64,000 nucleotides of DNA from Geobacillus sp. 46C-IIa (GCF_014679505.1 NZ_CP061474.1:1580001-1644000), one strand, 5' to 3'. Numbered from the stretch's first letter, positions 34,500 through 43,383 are shown. Program-made: numbers and translations. The notes: generated by a model not told the origin, from the sequence alone.

Positions 34500-34631
34500 G
34501 TGGGATTTTGGCCGGTTTCATTATATAATGGAAACGAGATGGCGCCGGGCATGGGAGTGAATAAAAAACAGCCGGACGGAGAGGAAAGGCAGTTTGAATG
34601 CAAAACAATGAAGAAGAAGGATGAGCGATCA

Positions 34632-35201
34632 ATGTGGAAACGGATCATGATGATCATCGCAGTTTGTTTGCTTGCCGCGTGCGGAAAAACGATCCCAGAT
34701 GCAAAAAACTGGCCGGTTGCCGATTTTACGTTCGTCGATCAATCCGGTGAACCGTTCGGACTTCGCGATTTGAAGGGAAAAGTATGGGTGGCCGACTTTA
34801 TTTTTACGAACTGTGAAACGGTTTGTCCGCCGATGACCGCCCATATGGCCAAACTGAAGGAGAAGGCGGAAGAAAAAGGGCTGGACGTCGAATTTGTTTC
34901 GTTCAGCGTTGACCCGGAAGTTGACACACCGGAAAAATTGACCGCCTATGCGAAACAGTTTACGGACGACCTAGCAAACTGGCATTTGCTGACCGGATAC
35001 AGCCCGGCTGAAATTAGCGAGCTGGCGCAAAAAAGCTTTAAAACGATCGTGCAAAAGCCGGCCAACGACGATCAAGTCATCCATGGCACAAGCTTTTATC
35101 TAGTCGGCCCGGACGGCAAGGTAGTCCAAACGTACAACGGTGTGCAAGATGTGCCGTACGACACGATTTTAGAGCATATTGAGATTTTGCAATCGTCGTG
35201 A
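34632..35201 (+). CDS. ypmQ: SCO1/SenC-type lipoprotein YpmQ
   Basis: The 189-residue exported lipoprotein (lipobox LLAAC, Cys17) has a thioredoxin-like fold. Cys61 and Cys65 in FTNCETVCPPM and His151 in VIHGTSF are the copper ligands of Sco proteins, which help assemble the CuA centre of cytochrome c oxidase. FSVDPEVDTPE and FYLVGPDGKVV are also typical. Start 34632 is preferred to 34608 because it puts the signal peptide at the N-terminus. Confidence 0.9.
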   Translation: MWKRIMMIIAVCLLAACGKTIPDAKNWPVADFTFVDQSGEPFGLRDLKGKVWVADFIFTNCETVCPPMTAHMAKLKEKAEEKGLDVEFVSFSVDPEVDTPEKLTAYAKQFTDDLANWHLLTGYSPAEISELAQKSFKTIVQKPANDDQVIHGTSFYLVGPDGKVVQTYNGVQDVPYDTILEHIEILQSS

Positions 35202-35202
35202 T

Positions 35203-35238
35203 AAGGCAGAAACGGCCGCAACCGTTTTGCCTTCTTTT
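35203..35238 (+). terminator. Terminator after ypmQ
   Basis: AAGGCAGAAACGG pairs, with one bulged G, with CCGTTTTGCCTT and is followed by CTTTTC. Confidence 0.65.
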
Positions 35239-35277
35239 CGTCTTCTCCCCTGTTGCGTCAAAAGGCAGGTGTCAAAC

Positions 35278-36051
35278 ATGAAACGATGGGGATGGCTAAT
35301 CGTGGTGAGTTTGTTTCTCGCCGGCTGCACCGCTTTTTCAACCGGCGGGAAGCCGGAGCGTCCGCATGAAGCCGCCGTCAAACCAACAGAGGTCAAGCCG
35401 CTGCCAAAAGACATTCATCTCGTCGCCTTAGGGGACTCGTTGACGGAAGGGGTTGGGGACGGTGAAGGAAAAGGAGGGTATGTCGGCCGCCTTGTCCCGC
35501 TTCTTGCGGCAGAAGAGAGAGTACGGACAGTGACGGTGGAAAATTTCGGCAAGCGCGGCCGGCGCATCGCTGAACTCGAGCCCGTCGTTGACGCCCACCG
35601 AGGGGAGCTTGGGCGGGCAGATTTGATTTTGTTGACGATCGGCGGCAACGATGTGATGAATGTCGTCCGCTCGCATTTTTTTGACCTGTCATATGAGCGG
35701 TTTGCCAAAGAAAGCAAGGCGTTTGCTGACCGGCTCGACCATCTGTTGATTTCACTGCGCATCGCCAATCCGGATGCGGTCATTGTGCTTGTCGGCTTAT
35801 ACAATCCGTTTTCAACGACGCTGCCGAACATTCCCGAAATCGATGACGTCATTGCCGAATGGAACAAGGCTAGCCAAGCGGTGCTTTCCCGTTACGACCG
35901 GACGATCTTCGTTGATATTCAAGATATCTTTGCCGATCGTGATGAGCTGCTCCACCGCGACGAATTTCATCCGAACGCCGCGGGGTATGAACAGATCGCG
36001 GTGCGCGTGTACTACGCGTTAAACGAGCGAAAAGCGTGGTGGGTGAACTGA
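35278..36051 (+). CDS. ypmR: SGNH/GDSL hydrolase lipoprotein YpmR
   Basis: The 257-residue lipoprotein (lipobox FLAGC, Cys17) carries the SGNH esterase blocks: ALGDSLTEGVGD with the nucleophile Ser, KRGRRIAEL, TIGGNDVM, and HRDEFHPNAAGYEQIA with the Asp-His pair. It acts on the outer face of the membrane; the substrate is unknown. AAAGGCAGGTG precedes the ATG. It is the third member of the ypmPQRS series. Confidence 0.92.
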   Translation: MKRWGWLIVVSLFLAGCTAFSTGGKPERPHEAAVKPTEVKPLPKDIHLVALGDSLTEGVGDGEGKGGYVGRLVPLLAAEERVRTVTVENFGKRGRRIAELEPVVDAHRGELGRADLILLTIGGNDVMNVVRSHFFDLSYERFAKESKAFADRLDHLLISLRIANPDAVIVLVGLYNPFSTTLPNIPEIDDVIAEWNKASQAVLSRYDRTIFVDIQDIFADRDELLHRDEFHPNAAGYEQIAVRVYYALNERKAWWVN

Positions 36052-36088
36052 TGGAAGAAAAACGGGTGAGAATAAGGAGTATGTCGTG

Positions 36089-36661
36089 ATGAATTGGAAA
36101 CGAGCGTTTTGGCTATTGGCGGCCGTCAACGCCGCTATCCTCATTCTTACAGTTGTTTGGCTGTTTCAGCCGTCTCCACCGGTCAAACGACCGGTGCGCC
36201 CGCACGTAGAAGGGGCCTCATTTACCGTGTACTCGAAAAAAGCGCATTTGAACGCCGTCATTAATGATTATTTGGCGGAAAAAACGAAAGACCACCCGCT
36301 GCAATACGATGTTTGGCTTGCCGACCGCGTCTACGTCTCGAGCGAAATCCCGATGTTCGGCCGCGATGTGGAGCTGGTCGTCTCATTTATACCAAAAGTG
36401 GTAAAGGACGGGAATGTCGAGCTTGCGGAACCGGCGATTTCCCTTGGCGATTGGAAGCTGCCGGTGACGTACGTGCTTCGCTATTTGCAAAAGCACGCTC
36501 CATTGCCGGATGAAGTGGTCATTGACCCAGAACGGGCCCGCGTCCATGTGGCGCTCGATGACATTCGCTTTGGCAACGGTTATCAAGTGGCGGCAAAAAA
36601 AATCGATCTAGCTGACGATGAAATCGTGTTTACGTTAACGATTCCGACTCGGCAGCGATGA
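36089..36661 (+). CDS. ypmS: YpmS-like DUF2140 membrane-anchored protein
   Basis: The 190-residue protein has one N-terminal transmembrane helix (FWLLAAVNAAILILTVVWLF) and an extracytoplasmic domain matching YpmS, DUF2140: LNAVINDYLAEKT, VYVSSEIPMFGRDVELVVSF, LPVTYVLRYLQKHAPLP. Function unknown. AAGGAG at 36074 supports ATG 36089; GTG 36086 adds one residue and cannot be excluded. It closes the ypm series before a terminator. Confidence 0.85.
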   Translation: MNWKRAFWLLAAVNAAILILTVVWLFQPSPPVKRPVRPHVEGASFTVYSKKAHLNAVINDYLAEKTKDHPLQYDVWLADRVYVSSEIPMFGRDVELVVSFIPKVVKDGNVELAEPAISLGDWKLPVTYVLRYLQKHAPLPDEVVIDPERARVHVALDDIRFGNGYQVAAKKIDLADDEIVFTLTIPTRQR

Positions 36662-36670
36662 CGTAAACGA

Positions 36671-36717
36671 GAGGCTGTTTCAAAAGGTCGCAGTCACCTT
36701 TTGAGACAGCCTCTTTT
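36671..36717 (+). terminator. Long-stem terminator after ypmS
   Basis: GAGGCTGTTTCAAAAGGT pairs with ACCTTTTGAGACAGCCTC, followed by TTTTCC. It is one of several hairpins in the window sharing GTCTC/GTCCC and CAAAAGG elements. Confidence 0.85.
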
Positions 36718-36810
36718 CCGCTTCAAGACAGGCTAGTCTGTCTCGTTCGTTTTCCCATCGTTTCGAAAGAAGTGTTCCGCTTCAGGCGAAGCGAAGCGAA
36801 GTGGAGCGGT

Positions 36811-38178
36811 TCATAAAAGGCGCAGCCCTTTCGGGTAAAAGTTTTTCACCGTTCCTTTCACTTCTTTCCCCCAAGCGAACGGATAACCGTCGACGGCAAC
36901 GAGCAGCCAGCCGCGGTCGCCGCCGGTCGGAAGCGTCTCCCCGCGCCAATATTGAGTGATTTCGCGGCTCGTGCTTGATAGATCAAGCACATGGTTCACT
37001 TCGTCTGTCTTCAGCGCTAAGGCGAGAGCGTGGTTCGGCTCAAACCGCTCTTTTTTCACCTCGCCAAGATGGAGGCCGGCGCGGACGACTTTCAAGCCTG
37101 ACCAATCAGGGCATCGCTCCGGCAGCATGGCTAAATGAGAACCAAAAGAGATGATCGTTCCGTGCCGTTCTGTCCGCAATGATGCTTGTTCGAATTGGCG
37201 GTACAGTTGGACTGCGGCTTTCGGCGCGTTCGCCTTCGCCCATCGCCCATTCCATAGCGGAGTCGGCCGCTGTTTTTGCAGTTTGGCGATAAAATGCCCT
37301 TCTCCTTTGATGCGGTGCGGCCAAAGGCGGACGGCCTGTTCGAGCTCAGCCCGGTTTGTTTTCGTCCACTCGGGCCGCCCGGGCTCCATGCCGCCCGTTT
37401 TCGCAATCGGCATCATCCGCAAATCGTCATACGTCTCAAGCAGCCACTCGATGGTTTGCTCGTTTTCTTCCGGAGAGAACGTGCACGTCGAGTAGACGAG
37501 AATGCCTCCTTCTTTTAGCATCGCATAGGCGCTTTGCAAAATGCGCCGCTGCCGGGCGGCGCACTCTTCTACGTACGCCTGACTCCAAAACGAAGCCGCC
37601 TCTTCCTCTTTGCGAAACATCCCTTCGCCCGAGCACGGGGCGTCGACTAAAATTTTGTCAAAAAAGCCAGGGAACCGCTCAGCGAGCGCTTCCGGCGTCT
37701 CGTTGACAACCACCGTATTGGTCAAGCCGAGCCGTTCGACATTTTCCGCGAGCGCTTTGACCCGTTTCGGGTGAATTTCGTTGGCGACAAGGAGCCCTTT
37801 GTTTTCCATCATGGCGCCAAGCTGGGTCGTTTTCCCGCCGGGAGCGGCGCATAAGTCAAGCACCGTCTCCCCAGGCGCGGGACAGAGCGCTTCGGCGACC
37901 GCCATCGCGCTCGGTTCTTGAATGTAGTACAGTCCGGCCGCATGGTACGGATGTTTTCCCGGCTGCTCGCTCGGGCCGTAATAAAACCCGGTCGGGCAAA
38001 ACGGCACCGGCGTAAGGGAAAATGGCGCCGTTTTCGCCCATGAATCCGGGTTGATTTTCAACGGATTGGCGCGCAAGCCGTTGGTTTTTTCTTCTTTATA
38101 GACGGCAAAAAACTCGTCCGCCTCGTCTTGCAGCAACAGGTTCATTTTTTCCACAAATCGTTCCGGCAACATCGACAC
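36811..38178 (-). CDS. RsmF/YebU-like rRNA m5C methyltransferase
   Basis: The 455-residue RsmB/NOP-family enzyme makes 5-methylcytosine in RNA. LDLCAAPGGKTTQL binds SAM. The two catalytic cysteines are in DAPCSGEGMFRKEEEA and YSTCTFSPEENEQTI. YYIQEPSAMAVAEAL precedes them. The C-terminal region (KVVRAGLHLGEVKKERFEPNHALALAL) is the RsmF-type PUA-like part. GTG 38178 was chosen because AAAGGAG is six bases upstream; ATG 38172 is two codons inside. A specific position on 16S rRNA is expected but not readable. Confidence 0.92.
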   Translation of the reverse strand: MSMLPERFVEKMNLLLQDEADEFFAVYKEEKTNGLRANPLKINPDSWAKTAPFSLTPVPFCPTGFYYGPSEQPGKHPYHAAGLYYIQEPSAMAVAEALCPAPGETVLDLCAAPGGKTTQLGAMMENKGLLVANEIHPKRVKALAENVERLGLTNTVVVNETPEALAERFPGFFDKILVDAPCSGEGMFRKEEEAASFWSQAYVEECAARQRRILQSAYAMLKEGGILVYSTCTFSPEENEQTIEWLLETYDDLRMMPIAKTGGMEPGRPEWTKTNRAELEQAVRLWPHRIKGEGHFIAKLQKQRPTPLWNGRWAKANAPKAAVQLYRQFEQASLRTERHGTIISFGSHLAMLPERCPDWSGLKVVRAGLHLGEVKKERFEPNHALALALKTDEVNHVLDLSSTSREITQYWRGETLPTGGDRGWLLVAVDGYPFAWGKEVKGTVKNFYPKGLRLL

Positions 38179-38220
38179 TGCTGGCTCCTTTCTGCATATG
38201 CCCCGCACGGCTAGGCGGCG

Positions 38221-38814
38221 CTAGGAGCGGCCACCCGGCCATTTGATTTTCGGTTCCGTTTTGTTCCAAATCCGTTTTATATTGGCGCGATGACGGTAAA
38301 CTATAAATGAGGCAAGCAGCCAGACGGCTGCCGTCAATGGAATATCATCCGTAAACAAAATAGTGTAAACGGCTGCGTACAGCGCCGTGGCCATCGATGA
38401 GAGCGAAACGTATCTCGAAAGGGCAAGGACAACAAGAAAAATAGCGATCAGCGTTAAAAAAAACAGCGGGGAATAAAATAGCACTACTCCGGCTGAGGTC
38501 GCCACCGCCTTGCCACCGCGAAATTTGGCAAATACCGGATACATATGGCCGACCACAGCGACCGCTCCGGCCGCGAGCGGGTGAACAGGGACAGAAAAAA
38601 ACATCGGCAAGCTCGCCGCCAACGTCCCTTTCAACATATCGCCCAAAATGACGATCGTTCCCGCTTTCGCCCCGAGCACGCGGAACGTGTTCGTTCCCCC
38701 AAGGTTGCCGCTCCCGTGTTCGCGAATGTCGATCCCGTAGCCGATTTTCCCGACAAGAAGGCCAAACGGAATCGAACCAAGAAGATAAGCGATAAGCAAA
38801 ATCAGTGCAGTCAT
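38221..38814 (-). CDS. plsY: Glycerol-3-phosphate acyltransferase PlsY
   Basis: The 197-residue integral membrane enzyme transfers acyl from acyl-phosphate to glycerol-3-phosphate, opening phospholipid synthesis. [31 protein letters not shown] (the conserved phosphate-binding loop) and [15 protein letters not shown] are the three cytoplasmic motifs. There are about five membrane segments. ATG 38814 was preferred over GTG 38826. In Bacillus it is near parE/parC; here those are 18 kb away. Confidence 0.94.
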   Translation of the reverse strand: MTALILLIAYLLGSIPFGLLVGKIGYGIDIREHGSGNLGGTNTFRVLGAKAGTIVILGDMLKGTLAASLPMFFSVPVHPLAAGAVAVVGHMYPVFAKFRGGKAVATSAGVVLFYSPLFFLTLIAIFLVVLALSRYVSLSSMATALYAAVYTILFTDDIPLTAAVWLLASFIVYRHRANIKRIWNKTEPKIKWPGGRS

Positions 38815-39000
38815 TTCATTAAACACCCTTTACTGAACAAGTTTGTGCATGTTTCTATTTTATCATGCATGCGAAAAAACGGTAGACAGGAATTTTGCAT
38901 TTCGAAGCGGCAACCGGTAAACTAAAAAGCGGATGGAAACGAACGGCCGGACGTTGGTTGTTTGTTCCGCAGCTAAAGCAAAAAGAGAGGGGCGACGACG

Positions 39001-39426
39001 ATGAAAACGACCGTCACGTGGAATGGAAACATGTCGTTTAGCGGCCAAAGTGCTTCCGGTGTGACGATCCCGATAGATGCCGCGAAGAACGTCGGCGGCA
39101 ACGATTCAGGCGCCCGTCCGATGGAGCTGCTGCTTCATGGGTTGGCGGGCTGCACCGGCATCGACATCATTTTGATCTTGCGAAAAATGCGCCTTGATGT
39201 CCGTGCGTTTTCGATGGAGGTGGAAGGGACGCGCGCTGATGACCACCCGAAGCGGTTTACCCACATTCATATCCATTACGCGCTCGAAGGCGATTTGCCG
39301 GAAGAAAAAGTCGTCCGCGCCATTCGGCTGTCAAAAGAAAAGTATTGTTCCGTCTCCCATTCATTAAACGCTGCCATTACCGCGAGTTATTCGATTAACG
39401 GCGTTCGCGGGAAGGAGATGATCTAA
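39001..39426 (+). CDS. OsmC/Ohr-family protein
   Basis: The 141-residue protein belongs to the OsmC fold, which includes organic hydroperoxide reductases. RPMELLLHGLAGCTGIDIILILRKM has the central conserved Cys (about 57); the second, CSVSHSLN, is near residue 119, the spacing expected for the redox pair. It is closest in style to YhfA-like OsmC proteins of unknown substrate. AAAGAGAGGGG lies before the ATG. Confidence 0.9.
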   Translation: MKTTVTWNGNMSFSGQSASGVTIPIDAAKNVGGNDSGARPMELLLHGLAGCTGIDIILILRKMRLDVRAFSMEVEGTRADDHPKRFTHIHIHYALEGDLPEEKVVRAIRLSKEKYCSVSHSLNAAITASYSINGVRGKEMI

Positions 39427-39546
39427 CAGGGGCGCGGTTTTGCGATATAGATATAATCGTTTTGCGCGTTAACGCGAAGACAGTTTGATCCGTCGCATCG
39501 GCTTATATGGTGAAAAGGGAATGGACGACTCGTCTCAGTAAGTTTG

Positions 39547-39586
39547 AAAAAAAGGTGTTTCGCTAAGTTGGGCGAAGCACCTTTTC
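39547..39586 (-). terminator. Terminator of the aldehyde dehydrogenase remnant
   Basis: AAAGGTG...TTCGC and GCGAA.CACCTTT form the stem (39551-39585). On the minus strand TTTTTTT follows. It lies just after the remnant's stop codon and also gives four T on the plus strand. Confidence 0.65.
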
Positions 39587-39595
39587 TTGTTAGCG

Positions 39596-39725
39596 TTAGA
39601 ACGGGTAGCGGCGATAGACGGTTTGGATGGACACCCATTTAGTGATCGTAAATTCATCGACCACCCACGGATTGCCAAAGCGGCCGACGCCGCTCGCCTT
39701 TGTGCCGCCGAACGGGCAGCAAAAA
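39596..39725 (-). pseudogene. C-terminal remnant of an aldehyde dehydrogenase
   Basis: Read on the minus strand, PFGGTKASGVGRFGNPW and VVDEFTITKWVSIQTVYRRYPF run in one frame to a TAA at 39596-39598. This is the C-terminal end of an NAD-dependent aldehyde dehydrogenase: the PFGGxKxSGxGR loop and the oligomerisation strand ending in RRYPF. About 42 codons survive. Upstream there is only the glnK promoter region, so the rest of the gene has been lost. The reading frame itself is unbroken and the terminator is kept. Confidence 0.8.
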
Positions 39726-39740
39726 AGTTTGTCCTTATAC

Positions 39741-39768
39741 TTGACACCGTTCTTTTAAGTGTTATAAT
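39741..39768 (+). promoter_or_regulatory. Sigma-A promoter of glnK-amtB
   Basis: TTGACA (39741-39746), 16 bases, TATAAT (39763-39768). Both hexamers are perfect. Confidence 0.8.
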
Positions 39769-39776
39769 TTTTTACA
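39760..39776 (+). promoter_or_regulatory. GlnR/TnrA box
   Basis: The 17-base element TGTTATAATTTTTTACA fits the Bacillus GlnR/TnrA consensus TGTNANAWWWTNTNACA at every fixed position. It overlaps the -10. A weaker TGT-N11-ACA 17-mer (39730-39746, three mismatches) overlaps the -35, with centres 30 bases apart. Confidence 0.75.
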
Positions 39777-39824
39777 TAATTACGTTATATTTTATTACAA
39801 ATCAGTTAAAGGGGCGGCGGGGAA

Positions 39825-40193
39825 ATGAAAAAAATTGAAGCGATTATCCGTCCGGAAAAATTGACTGATACGATTAAAGGGTTAAAGCAAATCGGCATTA
39901 CTGGATTTACTGTTTCACAAGTCGTCGGCCGAGGGAAACAGAAAGATACGCAAGGAGTTTACCGAGGAAAAAATTACAAAGTGACACTCCATCCAAAAGT
40001 CAAGCTGGAAATCATCCTTTCTGATTATATGGTCGAGCGGACGATTCGAACAATTGTCGACGCTGCACAAACCGGTGAGGATGGAGATGGGAAAATTTTT
40101 ATCTACCCGGTGCTCGAGGCGTACAACATTCGCACTGGCACGCTCGATTTTGATATTGATGAGTTAGCCAACCGGCAGGAGGGACGGGCATGA
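39825..40193 (+). CDS. glnK: PII nitrogen regulatory protein GlnK
   Basis: The 122-residue PII trimer subunit senses ATP/ADP and 2-oxoglutarate and gates the AmtB channel. MKKIEAIIRPEKL, the T-loop with Tyr51 (GVYRGKNYKVTL), KLEIILSD and TGEDGDGKIFIYPV are PII signatures. The T-loop differs from the classic RGxEY sequence. The ATG overlaps amtB by ATGA. The order glnK-amtB is the reverse of B. subtilis nrgA-nrgB (amtB-glnK). Confidence 0.95.
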   Translation: MKKIEAIIRPEKLTDTIKGLKQIGITGFTVSQVVGRGKQKDTQGVYRGKNYKVTLHPKVKLEIILSDYMVERTIRTIVDAAQTGEDGDGKIFIYPVLEAYNIRTGTLDFDIDELANRQEGRA

Positions 40194-41491
40194 TGGAACA
40201 AGTAAACGCGGTGTGGATCGTCATTGCCGCAGCGATGGTGCTGTTTATGGAAGGTGGATTTAGCTTGCTTGAAGCAGGGTTAGTGCGGACGAAAAATGCT
40301 GTTAATGTGACAATGAAAATCTTTGTTGATTTAACGGTCGGAGCGCTCGCCTTTTGGATGGTCGGCTTTGGGTTGATGTTTGGCGATGATGCGTTCGGCT
40401 GGGTTGGCACGACGTTGTTCGGGACGCCGGAACGCATTTCGTTGTCGGTTCCGCTGCCTAGCGCGGCGTTCGTTCTATTTCAAATCGGGTTTGCGGTGGC
40501 GTGCGTGTCGATTATTTCCGGCGCAGTTGCCGAACGGATGAACTTTAAGGCGTATATCGTGACTGTGCTTTTTGTTTGTGCGGTAGTTTATCCGTTATCC
40601 GGCCATTGGATTTGGCATAGCGACGGCTGGTTGGCGAAACTCGGAATGAAAGATTTTGCTGGATCGGCGGCGATTCATGCGCTCGGTGGATTTGCGGCGT
40701 TGGCAATGGCGAAGCGGCTCGGACCGAGAAAAGGGCGGTTTAACTCTGACGGCAGTGTGAATGTGTTTGCGCCGAGCAACATTCCGCTAGCCTCGGCCGG
40801 AGCGTTCATTTTATGGTTCGGCTGGTTTGCGTTTAATGCAGGAAGCACATTGGACGCCACCAATGAATCGTTGGCATCGATCGCTCTCAATACGATGCTT
40901 TCAGGGGCGGCTGGAGGTACGGCGGCGCTGCTACTGACGATGAAAAAGTACGGAAAAGCTGACCCGAGCATGGTCATTAACGGTGTGCTGTCCGGTCTTG
41001 TGGCCATCACGGCCGGTTGCGCTTTCGTTTCGCAGTGGAGCGCCGTGTTGATCGGTTTTATTGGTGGCGTTATCGTCGTCTATGCGACGTTGTTTGTCGA
41101 TGCGCTGAAAATTGACGATCCGGTCGGAGCTGTAGCGGTTCATGGGTTTAACGGAGTGTTCGGCACGCTCGCAGTCGGTTTGTTCGACTCGACGCAAGGG
41201 CTGCTGACAACCGGTCACCTGTCGTTGTTTACGACTCAGTTGCTCGGAGCGTTGACGATCGTCATTTGGGGCTTGGCCAGCGGGCTGTTGATCGCAAACG
41301 TGTGCGCCAAAACGGTCGGGCTGCGGGCGACGGTACGCGAGGAAGAAGAAGGGCTCGACATGGCGTATCACGGCATTCCGGCTTACAACGAACTGGAGCG
41401 GTTTGCCGACCTCCCTGGCGGATTGTATGATTTTGAAGAAACGACCGGCATTCGCGTTGCTCCGTTAAACAATAAAAACGCCGTCGGATAA
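40190..41491 (+). CDS. amtB: Ammonium transporter AmtB/NrgA
   Basis: The 433-residue polytopic channel has about eleven membrane segments. WIVIAAAMVLFMEGGFSLLEAGLVR, ERMNFKAYIV, YPLSGHWIW, DFAGSAAIHALGGFAAL (with the first pore His) and VAVHGFNGVFGTLAVGLF (second pore His) are Amt hallmarks. It imports ammonium under nitrogen limitation. GlnK is translationally coupled upstream, and both lie under the GlnR/TnrA box. Confidence 0.96.
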   Translation: MMEQVNAVWIVIAAAMVLFMEGGFSLLEAGLVRTKNAVNVTMKIFVDLTVGALAFWMVGFGLMFGDDAFGWVGTTLFGTPERISLSVPLPSAAFVLFQIGFAVACVSIISGAVAERMNFKAYIVTVLFVCAVVYPLSGHWIWHSDGWLAKLGMKDFAGSAAIHALGGFAALAMAKRLGPRKGRFNSDGSVNVFAPSNIPLASAGAFILWFGWFAFNAGSTLDATNESLASIALNTMLSGAAGGTAALLLTMKKYGKADPSMVINGVLSGLVAITAGCAFVSQWSAVLIGFIGGVIVVYATLFVDALKIDDPVGAVAVHGFNGVFGTLAVGLFDSTQGLLTTGHLSLFTTQLLGALTIVIWGLASGLLIANVCAKTVGLRATVREEEEGLDMAYHGIPAYNELERFADLPGGLYDFEETTGIRVAPLNNKNAVG

Positions 41492-41498
41492 GATTGCA

Positions 41499-41552
41499 GA
41501 GGTTGTTCGAAAAGGCCTGCCTGATGGCCTTTGGCGGACAGCCTCTTTTTCT
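41499..41552 (+). terminator. Terminator after amtB
   Basis: GAGGTTGTTCGAAAAGGCC pairs imperfectly with GGCCTTTGGCGGACAGCCTC, followed by TTTTTCTG. Confidence 0.75.
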
Positions 41553-41600
41553 GTTACACAAATTTGCGTTTCACTGTTTGTCGGATGGCAATGTTTCTAA

Positions 41601-41617
41601 TTTACAAAAGTTTTACA
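41601..41617 (+). promoter_or_regulatory. PhoP-type direct repeat upstream of the 5'-nucleotidase
   Basis: TTTACA occurs at 41601 and again at 41612, exactly one 11-base period apart, as in Bacillus PhoP boxes. TATAAT (41661-41666) follows about 45 bases downstream. Only two clean repeats were seen. Confidence 0.45.
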
Positions 41618-41707
41618 AAAAGGAATCCTTTTGTCCCTATTACTCTACTTATTCAAAAGATATAATCGGTAGATGAAGGAAATACACAAAGGGAAGGAGA
41701 CGAAAAG

Positions 41708-43327
41708 ATGAAGCATTCCGAATGGTGGGGAAAACGAATGTTGTCGGTATTGACGGCAGCCGCTGTATTGGCCGCAACGCCGGTTGGGGCGGCAGGAGCG
41801 GAAAAGGGCGCCGTAGAGCCCGCTTCGGCGCATCGTTATATCGATGTGCAGCTCCTCGGCATTAATGACTTTCACGGCCAGCTCAACGTAACAAGAAAAG
41901 TCGGCGGCCGTGAAGCTGGCCGGGCCGATTATTTGGCTGTTTATTTGAAGCAGCGGGAGGCAGAAAACAAAAACACGCTGCTCGTCCATGCCGGCGATGC
42001 GGTCGGCGCCAGCCCGCCGGTATCGGCGTTGCTGCAGGATGAACCGACGATCGAAGTGCTTAACAAACTCGGCTTTGATGTCGGTACGCTTGGCAACCAC
42101 GAGTTTGACGAAGGGGTAGCGGAAATGCTGCGCCTAATTCATGGCGGATACCACCCGGCAACCGGCGATTTCGCTGGGGCGGATTTTCCGTATGTGAGCG
42201 CCAACGTCGTTGACAAAGAAACGAAAAAACCGATTCTTCCGCCGTACGTCATTAAGCGGGTCAACGGCATGCCAATCGGGTTCATCGGAGTGACATTGAC
42301 AGATACGCCATCGATCGTGACACCGAGCGGCGTCGCTGGGGTGGAATTCATCGACGAAGCGGCGGCGATTAACAAAGCGGTTGGCGAGCTGAAGAAAAAA
42401 GGGGTAGAGACGATCGTCGTTCTCGCCCATAACCCGGGCACATCCAGGCCGGACGGAACGAACGCAAGCGGCGAAATCGTCGATATCGCCAACAACATCG
42501 ATGATGAAGTCGACGTCATCTTCGCCGGTCATAACCACGCGTATTTGAATGCGGTTGTTGACGGCAAACTGCTCGTTCAATCGTATTCGTACGGCACGGC
42601 CTTCTCCGATGTCGATTTAAAAATCGACCCGCGCACAAAAGACGTCGTGGCGAAAAAAGCGGAAATCGTAACAACGTATCATGACGGCATCACTCCGGAT
42701 CCGGAAATCCGTGCGCTCATCGAAAAATATGAAGCGAAAGTCGCGCCGCTTGTCAATCAAGTCGTCGGTACGGCGGCTGAAACGATCACCGACGAGCAAA
42801 ACGCGAGCGGCGAGTCGGCCTTGGGCAATTTGATCGCCGACGCCCAGCGGGCAGCGATGAACACCGACTTTGCTTTTATGAATCCGGGCGGCATCCGCGC
42901 GGATATTGAACAAGGGGAAGTGACGTGGGGTGAGTTGTACAACGTCCAGCCGTTCAACAACCAGCTCGTGAAAATGACGCTCACCGGCGCGCAAATCCGC
43001 CAGCTTTTGAACCAGCAATGGCAGCCGACACAAACGCGCATGCTGCAAATCTCCGGCCTCCGCTATACATGGAGCGCCAGCAGACCAACAGGGAACAAAG
43101 TCGTCGACATTCAGCTTCCTGATGGCACACCGCTGAACCCGGATGGCGAGTACACGGTGACGGTCAACAGCTTCCTGGCTGATGGCGGAGATGGGTTCAC
43201 GGTGTTGACGCAAGGGACAAACCGTGAGGTAGGGCCGGTCGATTTGGATGCCCTCGTCTCGTACATTCGCGGCCTTGAGCAGCCGTTCTCGGCACGGATT
43301 GAGGGGCGGATCAACCGGCTTCCATAA
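41708..43327 (+). CDS. Secreted 5'-nucleotidase / metallophosphoesterase
   Basis: The 539-residue exported enzyme has a signal peptide (RMLSVLTAAAVLAATPVGAAGA). The dinuclear metallophosphatase domain spans about 40-330: LLGINDFHGQL, HAGDAVGASP, GTLGNHEFDEG, VLAHNPG, FAGHNHAYL. The 5'-nucleotidase C-terminal domain (about 340-535) has SALGNLIADAQR, NPGGIRADIEQG and FLADGGDGFTVL. It releases phosphate from extracellular nucleotides. No sortase motif or surface-layer domain is present, so it is probably free or weakly attached. A Pho-type repeat precedes it. Confidence 0.93.
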   Translation: MKHSEWWGKRMLSVLTAAAVLAATPVGAAGAEKGAVEPASAHRYIDVQLLGINDFHGQLNVTRKVGGREAGRADYLAVYLKQREAENKNTLLVHAGDAVGASPPVSALLQDEPTIEVLNKLGFDVGTLGNHEFDEGVAEMLRLIHGGYHPATGDFAGADFPYVSANVVDKETKKPILPPYVIKRVNGMPIGFIGVTLTDTPSIVTPSGVAGVEFIDEAAAINKAVGELKKKGVETIVVLAHNPGTSRPDGTNASGEIVDIANNIDDEVDVIFAGHNHAYLNAVVDGKLLVQSYSYGTAFSDVDLKIDPRTKDVVAKKAEIVTTYHDGITPDPEIRALIEKYEAKVAPLVNQVVGTAAETITDEQNASGESALGNLIADAQRAAMNTDFAFMNPGGIRADIEQGEVTWGELYNVQPFNNQLVKMTLTGAQIRQLLNQQWQPTQTRMLQISGLRYTWSASRPTGNKVVDIQLPDGTPLNPDGEYTVTVNSFLADGGDGFTVLTQGTNREVGPVDLDALVSYIRGLEQPFSARIEGRINRLP

Positions 43328-43383
43328 CAGGTGTTGACCGAAGGAAAAGGACGGAAGGGCGAACGGTCGCCGATCGAATGAAG

